Notes: a model not told the origin generated them from the sequence alone. 25,542 nt of DNA from UJ101 sp047975265 (GCA_047975265.1 JBKEDE010000021.1:1-25542), one strand, 5' to 3'. Positions 1-7,635 are shown, numbered from the stretch's first letter. Numbers and translations are program-made.

Positions 1-228
1 CCCTTTGGGATTCACCACCGAACTCTCTGCGTTAGCTCCTGACATGCTTGGTACTACCAGTGGATAGGTATTGTTAGATGTTTTATTGGTCAAATCCATC
101 ACTCCGTTGGGGGCATTGTTCCCGACCCCTACCTGACCATAAAGACACGAAAAACCTACGAATAACCATAACAGTACCGTAAGAATTGTACTCCGTCCTC
201 TCTTAAACAGTAAATCTCCCTTTTTCAT
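1..228 (-). CDS. Secreted surface-type protein, N-terminal fragment (runs off left edge)
   Basis: Reading the minus strand from the ATG at 228 gives 76 codons without a stop up to the window edge. The N-terminus is basic (MKKGDLLFKRGR) and is followed by a hydrophobic stretch (about residues 14-30) ending near a plausible signal-peptidase site (CLYGQ). After it comes the start of a mature part containing QVGVGNNAPNGVMDLTN. That 'VG(I/V)G..(A/T)PNG.(L/M)D(L/I)T' pattern is common at the start of secreted Bacteroidota proteins of unknown function, some of them exported by type IX secretion. That link is from memory, and the C-terminal sorting domain that would prove it lies outside the window. 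The upstream region carries a trinucleotide microsatellite. The gene being real is fairly certain; its function is unknown. Confidence 0.75.
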   Translation of the reverse strand, partial: MKKGDLLFKRGRSTILTVLLWLFVGFSCLYGQVGVGNNAPNGVMDLTNKTSNNTYPLVVPSMSGANAESSVVNPKG

Positions 229-322
229 ATAACTTTTATTTTTTTGATTTCATAGTGCAAGTTTGATAAAAAAAATTACATTATATTAATTTTGGTGTAT
301 ATTATTTTGATTAATAACGTTT

Positions 323-351
323 TAGTAGTAGTAGTAGTAGTAGTAGTAGTA
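323..351. repeat. (TAG)9 trinucleotide microsatellite
   Basis: Nine tandem TAG units plus TA run from 323 to 351. The tract is non-coding, about 95-120 bp upstream of the start codon of the secreted-protein gene at 228 (minus strand), so it could lie in that gene's promoter or leader. The rest of 229-532 is AT-rich and I see no gene in it. A 15-bp palindrome (AATCAA-ata-TTGATT, 475-489) downstream of the UspA stop is too weak to call a terminator. Confidence 0.95.
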
Positions 352-532
352 TAGGGATAGAGATATAAAATAAATTTATTAAAACAACATTGTTTATAAC
401 AAAAATCTATTATGTAATTAAATTAAACCAAAAAAGAAATGAATACCCTTCATAGCATTCGATAAACGTTAAATAATCAAATATTGATTTTAGTGTTTTG
501 AACAACCTTTTTTAATAAATAAACTACGGGTG

Positions 533-1390
533 TTACTTAACGACCAAAACAGGTGTTTTAAAGTTAATATTATACAGTTGTTCAACAACGCTTCCAATAA
601 GGAAAGAAGAAAGCCGATTTTGTCCTTTATCTCCAATAATCAATAAATCGTAATGATTTTCATCTGCAAATTTTTGTAGGCAAACAGCAATGTTATTTTC
701 TTTCCGATTGATTTTATAAAATGAGGTATATGAAGCATCAATTTTTGTTTTCTTAATAAATTTTTCCAATTGTTGGTTTGCGTGTTGCTCTGTCATTTGA
801 ATGATTTTTTCTTCATTTAAAAAAGGCAAATAATGCTTTGGAATACTGTATATATGAGCAAAATCAACTTCGGAGGTTTGTGTTTTAAGTTTGAAGGCAA
901 TACGCGTAGCTCGTAGAGCAATTGCAGAAAAATCAGTTCCTACTAAGATTTTATTAAACTGCTCTTTGGAATGATTAGGAATTAATAATATACTACATTT
1001 TAAACTCCTTAAAAGTTTTCCTGTTAAAGTTCCGGATCCATCGGTATGGTTTTTTTTGCCTAAAATGGTTAAATCAATTTTGTAACGTAAAACATTGTAG
1101 CTTATAAAGTTATCGGTAGAGACTTCATTGGAAACAATCACTTCATAGTCTGTTTTACCGGTATAATTTGTTTGTATTTTTTCTAAGATTTCTTTTTTTG
1201 TATCTCCCAATAGGGTGTCGGGAGGTATAATTGAATCAAAAATTTCATCAGAATCATGTTTCTTTATATTATGCACAAAATAAACCTTTTTCATTTTCGT
1301 ATAACTTGCAAAAAAAGAAGTATACCGGATAAGAACATCATCCATTTGAGAATGATCTAACGCAACTAAAAGATGTTTAAATTTTTTCAT
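533..1390 (-). CDS. Tandem universal stress protein (UspA family)
   Basis: This encodes two UspA-type Rossmann-like domains in one chain of about 285 aa, probably a cytoplasmic nucleotide-binding stress protein. The second domain ends with an intact ATP-binding motif G-x2-G-x9-G-S (about residues 253-267, GDKG...IGS). The first domain has a degenerate version (GKKN...TG), so probably only the C-terminal half binds ATP. I chose the ATG at 1390 (MKKFKHLLVALD). The earlier ATG at 1417 overlaps a TATATTTA promoter box and would leave no room for a leader. It sits upstream of, and in the same direction as, nothing obvious; the mscS-type gene ends 112 bp behind it. The exact stress signal cannot be told from sequence. 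Confidence 0.88.
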   Translation of the reverse strand: MKKFKHLLVALDHSQMDDVLIRYTSFFASYTKMKKVYFVHNIKKHDSDEIFDSIIPPDTLLGDTKKEILEKIQTNYTGKTDYEVIVSNEVSTDNFISYNVLRYKIDLTILGKKNHTDGSGTLTGKLLRSLKCSILLIPNHSKEQFNKILVGTDFSAIALRATRIAFKLKTQTSEVDFAHIYSIPKHYLPFLNEEKIIQMTEQHANQQLEKFIKKTKIDASYTSFYKINRKENNIAVCLQKFADENHYDLLIIGDKGQNRLSSFLIGSVVEQLYNINFKTPVLVVK

Positions 1391-1416
1391 TTTTCGGTGG
1401 TTTACAATACTTCGCA

Positions 1417-1424
1417 TAAATATA
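1417..1424 (-). promoter_or_regulatory. Candidate -7 box for the UspA gene
   Basis: On the minus strand the bases read TATATTTA, one mismatch from the Bacteroidota -7 consensus TAnnTTTG. It is placed about 27 bp before the ATG at 1390, similar to the other promoters in this window. No clear -33 TTTG was found. Confidence 0.4.
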
Positions 1425-1501
1425 CTGAAAAAATGAATATAAAAATAAATTTTAACAGATTTATTTAATCCTACTTATTTTGATGAATGATGATCAAGAA
1501 T

Positions 1502-2734
1502 TTAATTGGTTAAAACTTGTACAATTTCTAAATTAAATTCACGGGCAGAGGTTAGTAAATGGTCAAAAATATCGGCTTGTACGGATTCGTATGTAATCCA
1601 ATCGGAGCCGGTTGTAAAACAATAAATTTCTAAAGGCAATCCGTGTGGTGTTGGGTCTAATTGCCGAACCATTAAGGTCTGATCCTGTGCTATACCGGGA
1701 TGCTTTGTAAGGTAAAGTTCTACATATTTTCTAAAAACACCGATATTGGTTAATCTTCGCCCGTTGATGATAGAATCTTGAGATACTTGATGTTTTGTGT
1801 TTTCTTCTTCCAATTCAATACTTTTCTTCTCCAAATAGGATTTTATCAGTTGAAAACGCTTATAATCTTCCAAATCTTGTGTTTTGAGAAAAGAAAAAGA
1901 TTTTATATTAAATATTAGTGAACGTTTAATTCTGCGAACGTTGGCTTCTCTCATGGGTTCATAACTTTTTACTGCAGAGGAAATTAAATCGTATGTTGGT
2001 ATGGAACTTATGGTTTTATCCCAATTTCGAACTTTAGCAGAAACCAGATTAATTTCCAATACAACACCATCTACATCGTGTTTCGGAACGGCAATCCAAT
2101 CTCCAACTTTAATCATTTTTGTAGAAGCAATTTGAACACCTGATACAAAACCTAAGATGGTATCTTTGAAAATTAAAATGATAATGGCCGTTAGAGCAGA
2201 TAAACTCCCGATGATAACGGTAACATCTTGTTTTAACAGAATAGAAATTAAGAGAACTATTCCAAAAATATACGTAAGAATTTTAGATAATTGGGCAAAA
2301 CTTCTAACGGCAATGGTTCGATGATTATTCTCAGAGGTGGAAATAGTTACAACAGAATCGATAATCCGAGTAATGAGTCGAATAAAAATAATAACAAACG
2401 TGATGTAAAAAATATTATTGATAAATTCCATCAAATGCTCATATTTTTCAGGAATAAGTAGCGATGTTACAACAATGATGATGGAAACAGAAATAAAATG
2501 ACTGACGCTGTTAAAAACTTTATTTTCAAACAGAACATTGTCCCAGTGGAATTTGGTTTTATTAACAACACCTCGTATAATTAATAAAAAAACCTTTTTA
2601 ATAAAAAAATCCAATAAAAAAGCAAAGAGGGTTAATAAGGTTAAATCAACCATTCCGATAAGAATATTTTCAAGAACACTTGAAAGCTCAAGCGATTGTA
2701 TATTTTCAGTAATAAAATGATGAATATTATACAT
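1502..2734 (-). CDS. MscS-family mechanosensitive channel, YbdG-like
   Basis: A 410-aa membrane protein with five hydrophobic segments (about residues 28-46, 77-94, 106-124, 151-168, 173-198). The last is the MscS pore helix, followed by the typical beta-domain entry KVGDWI (209-214) and a long cytoplasmic C-terminal part. Length and layout match E. coli YbdG (about 415 aa), the miniconductance-type MscS relative, better than the short MscS (about 286 aa). The expected role is release of osmolytes on hypo-osmotic shock at the inner membrane. It is transcribed divergently from the Bax inhibitor-like gene with a 73-bp gap. The family is confident; the exact subfamily is inferred from length and TM number. 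Confidence 0.88.
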   Translation of the reverse strand: MYNIHHFITENIQSLELSSVLENILIGMVDLTLLTLFAFLLDFFIKKVFLLIIRGVVNKTKFHWDNVLFENKVFNSVSHFISVSIIIVVTSLLIPEKYEHLMEFINNIFYITFVIIFIRLITRIIDSVVTISTSENNHRTIAVRSFAQLSKILTYIFGIVLLISILLKQDVTVIIGSLSALTAIIILIFKDTILGFVSGVQIASTKMIKVGDWIAVPKHDVDGVVLEINLVSAKVRNWDKTISSIPTYDLISSAVKSYEPMREANVRRIKRSLIFNIKSFSFLKTQDLEDYKRFQLIKSYLEKKSIELEEENTKHQVSQDSIINGRRLTNIGVFRKYVELYLTKHPGIAQDQTLMVRQLDPTPHGLPLEIYCFTTGSDWITYESVQADIFDHLLTSAREFNLEIVQVLTN

Positions 2735-2756
2735 AATAAATTAAAACTATTTTATG

Positions 2757-2764
2757 CAAAAATA
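2757..2764 (-). promoter_or_regulatory. Candidate -7 box of the mscS-like gene
   Basis: The minus strand reads TATTTTTG, an exact match to TAnnTTTG, 23 bp before the ATG at 2734. It is back-to-back with the plus-strand box at 2771-2778, forming a compact divergent promoter. Confidence 0.55.
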
Positions 2765-2770
2765 TTTAAT

Positions 2771-2778
2771 TATCTTTG
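2771..2778 (+). promoter_or_regulatory. Candidate -7 box of the Bax inhibitor-like gene
   Basis: TATCTTTG matches TAnnTTTG, 29 bp before the ATG at 2808. It decides the start: the ATG at 2754 would lie upstream of the predicted transcription start. Confidence 0.6.
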
Positions 2779-2807
2779 TAAACACGAAACAATATAAAAA
2801 ATTAATT

Positions 2808-3539
2808 ATGGCTAATCATACATTATCAGAAAAAACGATTAAAACAAGTGCTGAATCGGTCGTTTCTTCTGAAAAAATGACAATACAAGGAACACTGAAT
2901 AAAACCTATATTCTTTTTGGTTTAATGTTATTAACAGCAGCCTTTACTTGGTATCAAATTATACCTGTATTTCAAAATCTTCAATTTCTATGGATTGGAT
3001 CAGTTGTAGGCGGGTTTGCTTTATCTTTGTTTTTAAGTTTTAATCCAAAATACGCTCCAACTTTAGCTCCGATATATGCCGTTATAGAAGGCATTTTTGT
3101 AGCCTCAATTTCCTATTATTTTTCAGCTTTTTATGAAGGTATCGTAGGGCAGGCTTTATTAGGAACAGTTGTAACATTTTGCATCATGCTGACTCTTTAT
3201 AAAACAAGAATTGTAAAAGTAACCGAACGTTTAAAATCAATTATTGTAGGAGCAACATTGGCAGTGATGTCATACTATCTGATTTCTTTTTTGATAGGAA
3301 TGTTTACCAATATCCAAATGTTTGAATGGGGAAACAGTTGGTTTTCAATAGGTTTTTCTCTTTTTGTGATTGCTTTGGCAGCGTTTAATTTACTGTTGGA
3401 TTTTGACAGTATTGAAAAAGGCGTTACTTATGGAGCTCCAAAATACATGGAATGGTATTGTGGTTTTGGACTTTTGGTAACCGTAGTTTGGCTGTATTTC
3501 GAAATTTTACGCCTGCTATCCAAATTATCAGATAATTAA
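2808..3539 (+). CDS. Bax inhibitor-1 / YccA family membrane protein
   Basis: A 243-aa protein with a short polar N-terminus (MANHTLSEKTIKTS...) and about seven hydrophobic helices, typical of the BI-1/YccA (TMBIM) family. Supporting motifs are NKTYILFGLMLLTAAFTWY in the first helix and, near the end, the acidic LLDFDSIEKG.....YMEWY segment that is conserved in BI-1 proteins. Bacterial members sit in the inner membrane and are linked to calcium leak or to FtsH protease modulation; which applies here cannot be told. The start at 2808 is preferred over the in-frame ATG at 2754 because a -7 promoter box lies between them. The gene is followed by a strong bidirectional terminator. Confidence 0.9.
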   Translation: MANHTLSEKTIKTSAESVVSSEKMTIQGTLNKTYILFGLMLLTAAFTWYQIIPVFQNLQFLWIGSVVGGFALSLFLSFNPKYAPTLAPIYAVIEGIFVASISYYFSAFYEGIVGQALLGTVVTFCIMLTLYKTRIVKVTERLKSIIVGATLAVMSYYLISFLIGMFTNIQMFEWGNSWFSIGFSLFVIALAAFNLLLDFDSIEKGVTYGAPKYMEWYCGFGLLVTVVWLYFEILRLLSKLSDN

Positions 3540-3545
3540 AAAAGT

Positions 3546-3575
3546 AAAAAGGTCTTGCATTTGCAAGACCTTTTT
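3546..3575. terminator. Bidirectional intrinsic terminator
   Basis: The stem GGTCTTGCA (3551-3559) pairs with TGCAAGACC (3562-3570). It is flanked by an A5 run on the left and a T5 run on the right, so it can work for both converging genes: the Bax inhibitor-like gene (ends 3539) and the minus-strand gene ending at 3599. Confidence 0.9.
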
Positions 3576-3598
3576 ATTACACTTTGACTTGATATGAA

Positions 3599-4105
3599 TT
3601 ACTTCATAGACAATTTTGTTTCCTCTTTTATTGAACGGTCAATTTTTGAAAGCATACGATCAAAAAATTCACCGGCTAATTGTACCGTTTTAATATTTTT
3701 TGTCTTTGGAGTACCATCTTTTTTAAACCATTGAGTTTGTGGTTGTTTGTATCCAAATGTTGGACTTTTTATTTGATACACGGTAGGTTTTACAATCATC
3801 TTGTTATCACTAAACGTAAATTCGATAGCATATTGCATACTATAACATTCTTTTCCTTCTTTTTCACATGCCGAATCCGGAGCATATCCTTTTAGTTTTA
3901 AATATTTTCCATCAGCATCTGCTATGATGGCATTTTTAGGCTCCATAAAGTTAAGATTGATCCAATCCCGTAATTCGGAATGAATTTCTTCAGCTTCATA
4001 ATCTTTGTATGTGAAAATTTCGTAATTTAATCCTTCAATAGAGAATTTAAACTGGCTAAAACCTACAGCCGGTAGGCAGATTAGCAATAATAATAGTTTT
4101 TTCAT
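3599..4105 (-). CDS. Secreted protein of unknown function, possibly DUF4468-like
   Basis: A 168-aa protein with a clear Sec signal peptide (MKKLLLLLICLPAVGFSQ, cleavage near FSQ-F). The mature part has an alternating beta/helix pattern: an early helix (EEIHSELRDWINLNF), then strands carrying DADGKYLKLKGYA and YAIEFTFSDNKMIVKPTVYQI. This resembles the DUF4468 'TBP-like fold' proteins common in Bacteroidota, but that is a pattern-level impression only. Two cysteines (CEKEGKEC) could form a disulfide. The gene converges on the Bax inhibitor-like gene and shares its terminator. No enzyme motif is visible and function is unknown. Confidence 0.7.
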   Translation of the reverse strand: MKKLLLLLICLPAVGFSQFKFSIEGLNYEIFTYKDYEAEEIHSELRDWINLNFMEPKNAIIADADGKYLKLKGYAPDSACEKEGKECYSMQYAIEFTFSDNKMIVKPTVYQIKSPTFGYKQPQTQWFKKDGTPKTKNIKTVQLAGEFFDRMLSKIDRSIKEETKLSMK

Positions 4106-4200
4106 TTTGTAATATTTTTAGAATAGTTGTTTAATTTTGTAACTAAATTATAACTAAAATACTTTTATAAATAAAAAAATAGATATTTGGTATAAATATG

Positions 4201-4208
4201 TATTTTTG
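4201..4208 (+). promoter_or_regulatory. Candidate -7 box of the deoxynucleoside kinase gene
   Basis: TATTTTTG matches TAnnTTTG, 39 bp before the ATG at 4248. A TTTG at 4186-4189 is too close to be the -33 element. Confidence 0.45.
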
Positions 4209-4247
4209 TGGTATTATTTAATCGATAAACCTACATAAAAGAAATAA

Positions 4248-4862
4248 ATGCATGTAGCTGTAGCAGGAAATATAGGAGCAGGAAAAACAACATTGACAAA
4301 ATTACTGGCAAAACATTATAAGTGGGTACCTCATTTTGAGGATGTTGAGACCAATCCGTATTTGAACGATTTTTATGATAATATGAGTCGGTGGTCGTTT
4401 AATTTACAAGTTTATTTTTTAAACAGTCGTTTTTCACAAATAAAAAAAATCCGTGAAAGCGGAAAAAAAATTATTCAGGATAGAACAATTTACGAAGATG
4501 CTCACATATTTGCTCCTAATTTATATGAAATGGGGTTGATGAGCGAAAGAGACTACAATAATTACAAATCCTTGTTTGAACTTATGGAAAGCTTTGTTGA
4601 AGCCCCTGATTTATTAATTTACCTAAGAGGATCTATAGCCTCTTTAGTAAGTCAAATCCATAAAAGAGGACGTGATTATGAAAACTCCATCAGTATTGAT
4701 TATTTATCGCGGTTAAACGATCGTTACGAAAACTGGATAAAAAGCTATGATAAAGGGAAATTGTTGATTATAGACATAGACAATTTGAATTTTGTCGATA
4801 AAAAAGAAGATTTAGGTTTAGTAGTTGATAAAATAGAAGCCGAAATTCACGGTTTGTTTTAA
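4248..4862 (+). CDS. Deoxynucleoside kinase (dNK family)
   Basis: A 204-aa cytoplasmic salvage kinase that would phosphorylate deoxynucleosides with ATP. The P-loop GNIGAGKTTL is at residues 7-16, the FEDVE segment with the putative catalytic Glu at about 30-34, the DRTIYED motif at 78-84 (substrate binding) and an Arg-rich lid (HKRGRDYE) at about 142-149. The length is normal for bacterial deoxyadenosine/deoxyguanosine kinases, but base specificity cannot be read from these motifs. It sits ahead of hpt and adk, also nucleotide-metabolism genes, though a decayed reading frame and a separate promoter lie between them. The start at 4248 puts the P-loop at the usual distance from the N-terminus. 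Confidence 0.93.
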   Translation: MHVAVAGNIGAGKTTLTKLLAKHYKWVPHFEDVETNPYLNDFYDNMSRWSFNLQVYFLNSRFSQIKKIRESGKKIIQDRTIYEDAHIFAPNLYEMGLMSERDYNNYKSLFELMESFVEAPDLLIYLRGSIASLVSQIHKRGRDYENSISIDYLSRLNDRYENWIKSYDKGKLLIIDIDNLNFVDKKEDLGLVVDKIEAEIHGLF

Positions 4863-5103
4863 AAAAAGTTACGGGTTTAGCAACGTTCTATTTTTAATCA
4901 TCAGTTTTGCGACCAATGGACAAGAGTTACCAACAAAACCCCAAAACAAAGACATGGTGTTTGATATAAATAAAGATTATTATTTTAATTCTGAAGAATT
5001 TGAAATACAATTAAGTGAGGAAAGCGAAGAGAAATATGAAAATATAGATTTTTCAAAATATAGTTATGTTGCTATGGAAGGGTTTTTAAAAAAAATCCTT
5101 TAA
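4862..5103 (+). pseudogene. Decayed gene for a small secreted protein
   Basis: Directly behind the kinase stop, one frame reads KKVTGLATFYF and stops at a TAA in the run at 4890-4900. The next frame continues with LIISFATNGQELPTKPQNKD and runs open to the TAA at 5101-5103. Joined across the T-run, the two give a normal Sec signal peptide, but the expected initiator ATG before KKV is missing (the bases are TTA). Neither frame has a usable upstream start. I read this as a gene broken by start-codon loss plus a one-base frameshift. What could still be translated is 49 codons from the ATG at 4954 (MVFDINKDYYF...), without a signal peptide. The mature part is acidic and has no motif I recognise. 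A sequencing error could explain the frameshift but not the missing start. Confidence 0.5.
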
Positions 5104-5188
5104 TAAATAGTAATTAAAAAAGTTTAAAATTAACTAAAAGTTTTGTGGATTTTTTATACCCAGTAATCATCCATTTTTTTAATTAAAA

Positions 5189-5219
5189 TTTGATTCTTAC
5201 AGTAAAACCTGTATTTTTG
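5189..5219 (+). promoter_or_regulatory. Bacteroidota-type promoter of hpt-adk-obgE
   Basis: TTTG (5189-5192) and TATTTTTG (5212-5219) are separated by 19 bp, an excellent fit to the -33/-7 consensus TTTG-N(17-23)-TAnnTTTG. Transcription would start near 5226, which favours the ATG at 5236 as the hpt start. Confidence 0.75.
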
Positions 5220-5235
5220 GGTTTTGGGAATTAAT

Positions 5236-5778
5236 ATGAAAGAGAAAGAGATACAAATTCACGGTAAAACGTTTATTCCGTATATTTCGAGAGATGTAAT
5301 TCAAAAAACAGTTCAAAGAATAGGGCAAGAACTTTCGGAAGAGTTTAAAGGGAAACGTCCCATTTTTGTAGGTGTATTGAATGGGGTCGTTTTAATGATG
5401 GGAGATTTATTAAAGAATTTTGAAGGAGAATGTGAAATGTCTTTTATCCGCTTAAACTCTTATGAAGGAACAGAATCTACCGGAGAAGTCGAAATTATGA
5501 TTGATTTTCAAGAAGATTTGTCAGGGAAAGAAGTGATTATAGTAGAAGATATTGTAGATACAGGAAATACATTGGAAAAACTGTATAACATGATAAATGA
5601 ACAAGAGATTGTAAGTTGTACTGTTGTTTCTCTTTTTTTGAAGCCCGAAGTTTATAAAAAAAATCTGAAAATACATAAAATAGGGATGGAAATTCCTAAT
5701 AAATTCATTGTAGGTTACGGGTTAGATTATGATGGATTGGGAAGAAATTTACCCGATATTTATCAATTAAAGCAATAA
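5236..5778 (+). CDS. hpt: Hypoxanthine phosphoribosyltransferase
   Basis: A 180-aa type I phosphoribosyltransferase that would convert hypoxanthine (and probably guanine) plus PRPP to IMP/GMP in purine salvage. The PRPP-binding loop is VIIVEDIVDTGNTL (about residues 102-115). The N-terminal FVGVLNGVVLMMGDL segment (about 46-60) holds the PPi loop, and the C-terminal YGLDYDGLGRNLPDI (about 159-173) is the typical HPRT hood ending. I chose the ATG at 5236 over the in-frame TTG at 5224 because a strong promoter ends at 5219. Twelve bp separate it from adk, so they are probably co-transcribed. Confidence 0.95.
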   Translation: MKEKEIQIHGKTFIPYISRDVIQKTVQRIGQELSEEFKGKRPIFVGVLNGVVLMMGDLLKNFEGECEMSFIRLNSYEGTESTGEVEIMIDFQEDLSGKEVIIVEDIVDTGNTLEKLYNMINEQEIVSCTVVSLFLKPEVYKKNLKIHKIGMEIPNKFIVGYGLDYDGLGRNLPDIYQLKQ

Positions 5779-5790
5779 AAAAACAAAAAA

Positions 5791-6375
5791 ATGTTGAATA
5801 TAGTATTGTTTGGTCCTCCGGGAGCCGGAAAAGGAACACAAGCCGAATTTTTAATCAAAAAGTTTCAATTAGTCCATGTATCAACCGGAGATTTATTTCG
5901 TAAAAATATAGGAGAAGGAACAGAATTAGGAAAATTAGCTAAATCGTATATAGACAAGGGGCAATTAGTACCCGACCAAGTAACCGTCGATATGTTGAAA
6001 GAAGCAGTAATGACAAGCGTAAAAAAAGGAGCAAAAGGCTTTATTTTTGACGGATATCCCCGAAATACACACCAAGCAGAAGTTTTAGATGTATTTTTAA
6101 AAGAACAAAACATTCCGGTATCGATTGCTTTGGCACTGGAGGTAGAAGATGAAATATTGATTCAACGTATTTTAAAAAGAGGAAAAACTTCAGGACGGGT
6201 TGATGATCAAAACGAGGAAACCATTCGAGAACGAATCACAGTTTATTACAAAAATACCGCTATTTTGAAAGGTTTTTATCAAAAGCAAGATAAATTAGTT
6301 GTAATTAACGGTTTGGGATCCATAGAAGAAATTGCCAAAAGATTGGAAAAAGCGGTTATGTCGGTTTGTAAGTAA
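5791..6375 (+). CDS. adk: Adenylate kinase
   Basis: A 194-aa kinase that interconverts ATP + AMP and 2 ADP in the cytoplasm. The P-loop GPPGAGKGTQ is at residues 7-16. The AMP-binding STGDLFR is at about 31-37, and FDGYPRNTHQAE at about 88-99 corresponds to the usual GFPR segment (here GYPR). The LID is the short form without zinc cysteines (KRGKTSGRVDDQNEETIRERI), in line with the short-type Adk of this phylum. It lies between hpt and obgE in one direction with short gaps, so it is probably an operon. Confidence 0.96.
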   Translation: MLNIVLFGPPGAGKGTQAEFLIKKFQLVHVSTGDLFRKNIGEGTELGKLAKSYIDKGQLVPDQVTVDMLKEAVMTSVKKGAKGFIFDGYPRNTHQAEVLDVFLKEQNIPVSIALALEVEDEILIQRILKRGKTSGRVDDQNEETIRERITVYYKNTAILKGFYQKQDKLVVINGLGSIEEIAKRLEKAVMSVCK

Positions 6376-6410
6376 TTACAAAAAGTAGTACGAAATTTTT
6401 AATTTGAAAA

Positions 6411-7400
6411 GTGTCTGATAATAATTTTGTAGATTACGTAAAAATCCATTGTAAAAGTGGAAATGGCGGAGCCGGTTCTACAAGTTTACACCGTGAAAAA
6501 TTTATTGATAAGGGAGGTCCTGACGGAGGAGATGGAGGACGAGGAGGACACGTCATTCTTCAAGGTAACCGTAATGCATGGACTTTAATTCATTTAAAAT
6601 ACAGTCGGCATGTTCGTGCTACGCATGGAAAACCAGGAGGAAAAAGCCGATCAACCGGTGCTGATGGAGAAGATGTTATATTAAAAGTACCGATAGGAAC
6701 GGTGGTTAGAGATGAAAAAGGTGATTTTTTGTTTGAAATTACCGAAGATGGGGAACAAAAAATATTGCTTGAAGGAGGAATGGGAGGTCGAGGAAATTGG
6801 CATTTTAAATCACCAACCAATCAAACACCACGTTATGCACAACCCGGAATTGAAGGGCAAGAAGGCTGGTATATTTTAGAATTAAAAGTATTGGCAGATG
6901 TAGGTTTGGTAGGCTTTCCGAATGCAGGAAAATCTACATTGCTTTCCGTAGTAAGTGCAGCAAAACCTAAGATTGCCAATTATGCGTTTACTACTTTAAC
7001 ACCCAATTTAGGAATTGTAGAATACCGAGATTTTCAATCTTTTGCTATGGCAGACATTCCGGGAATTATTGAAGGAGCAGCAGAAGGAAAAGGACTTGGA
7101 CATCGTTTTTTAAGGCATATTGAACGGAACTCAATTTTGTTGTTTTTAATTCCTGCAGACTCAGAAGATCATCTAAAGGAATACCAAATTCTTCTGAATG
7201 AACTGGTAGAATATAATCCGGAATTATTGGATAAAGACCGATTGCTAACGATATCAAAATCAGATATGTTAGATGATGAATTGAAAGAAGAAATTACCGC
7301 CGGATTTCCTTCTGAATTAAAATTGCATTATTTTTCTTCCATTACTCAAGAAGGAATACAGGAATTGAAAGACTTGCTTTGGAAAAAATTAAATGATTAG
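6411..7400 (+). CDS. obgE: Obg-family ribosome-associated GTPase
   Basis: A 329-aa GTPase for 50S subunit maturation and stress control. The Gly-rich Obg fold occupies about residues 1-158 (KSGNGGAGS..., GGPDGGDGGRGGH...). The G domain follows with G1 GFPNAGKST (about 168-176), G3 DIPGIIEGA (about 215-223) and G4 SKSD (about 283-286), where the usual N of NKxD is S. There is no C-terminal OCT extension, as expected for Bacteroidota Obg. The start is a GTG at 6411: it gives MSDNNFVDYVKIH, which aligns with the usual 'M..NFVDYVKI' start, and no in-frame ATG lies near. It is last in the hpt-adk-obgE run. Confidence 0.96.
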   Translation: MSDNNFVDYVKIHCKSGNGGAGSTSLHREKFIDKGGPDGGDGGRGGHVILQGNRNAWTLIHLKYSRHVRATHGKPGGKSRSTGADGEDVILKVPIGTVVRDEKGDFLFEITEDGEQKILLEGGMGGRGNWHFKSPTNQTPRYAQPGIEGQEGWYILELKVLADVGLVGFPNAGKSTLLSVVSAAKPKIANYAFTTLTPNLGIVEYRDFQSFAMADIPGIIEGAAEGKGLGHRFLRHIERNSILLFLIPADSEDHLKEYQILLNELVEYNPELLDKDRLLTISKSDMLDDELKEEITAGFPSELKLHYFSSITQEGIQELKDLLWKKLND

Positions 7401-7453
7401 GCTTTAAAGAATAAATCTTTCTACATTAAAAACATTTTTTAATATAAAATTTT

Positions 7454-7461
7454 TATATTTA
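7454..7461 (+). promoter_or_regulatory. Candidate -7 box upstream of the SAM riboswitch
   Basis: TATATTTA is one mismatch from TAnnTTTG. Transcription would start near 7468, just at the first riboswitch stem (P1 at 7470), which supports it. Confidence 0.5.
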
Positions 7462-7467
7462 CTGTTT

Positions 7468-7569
7468 AAGTTATCAAGAAAGGCAGGAGGGAACAGACCC
7501 GACGAAGCCTTAGCAACCCTTTAAAACATTAAAGAAGGTGCTAAATTCTACCGAAAGGAAAGATAACAA
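7468..7569 (+). ncRNA. SAM-I (S-box) riboswitch controlling metH-metF
   Basis: The conserved core of the S-box aptamer is visible: AGGAGGGA (from 7485), a GACCC-GAC-GAAGCC segment, GCAACCCT (from 7512) and AAGGTGCTAA-TTC-(CC/GG hairpin). The closing stem P1 is GTTATC (7470-7475) pairing with GATAAC (7562-7567). The element senses S-adenosylmethionine and normally shuts off methionine genes when SAM is high. It directly precedes the split metH genes and metF. Downstream, TTTCTTGAT (7590-7598) is perfectly complementary to ATCAAGAAA (7473-7481) in the 5' side of P1, a possible alternative pairing. I see no classical hairpin plus long U-run, so the mode of control is open. Confidence 0.93.
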
Positions 7570-7635
7570 GTGTTCGTTTTCACTTCGTATTTCTTGATTT
7601 TTAAAACTAAATAATGCTAATCAACGATTAAAATA

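Noticed and set aside
323..351. CRISPR-like repeat
   Set aside because: The unit is 3 bp with no spacers, a simple microsatellite.
475..489. Palindrome AATCAA-ata-TTGATT as terminator of the UspA gene
   Set aside because: Six AT-rich pairs with a 3-nt loop and no clear T-run on the proper strand; too weak.
2754..2807. Earlier start for the Bax inhibitor-like gene
   Set aside because: A TAnnTTTG promoter box lies at 2771-2778, inside this extension, and the extra residues do not look like the family.
5224..5235. TTG start for hpt
   Set aside because: It lies within a few bases of the predicted transcription start; the ATG at 5236 gives the usual N-terminus.
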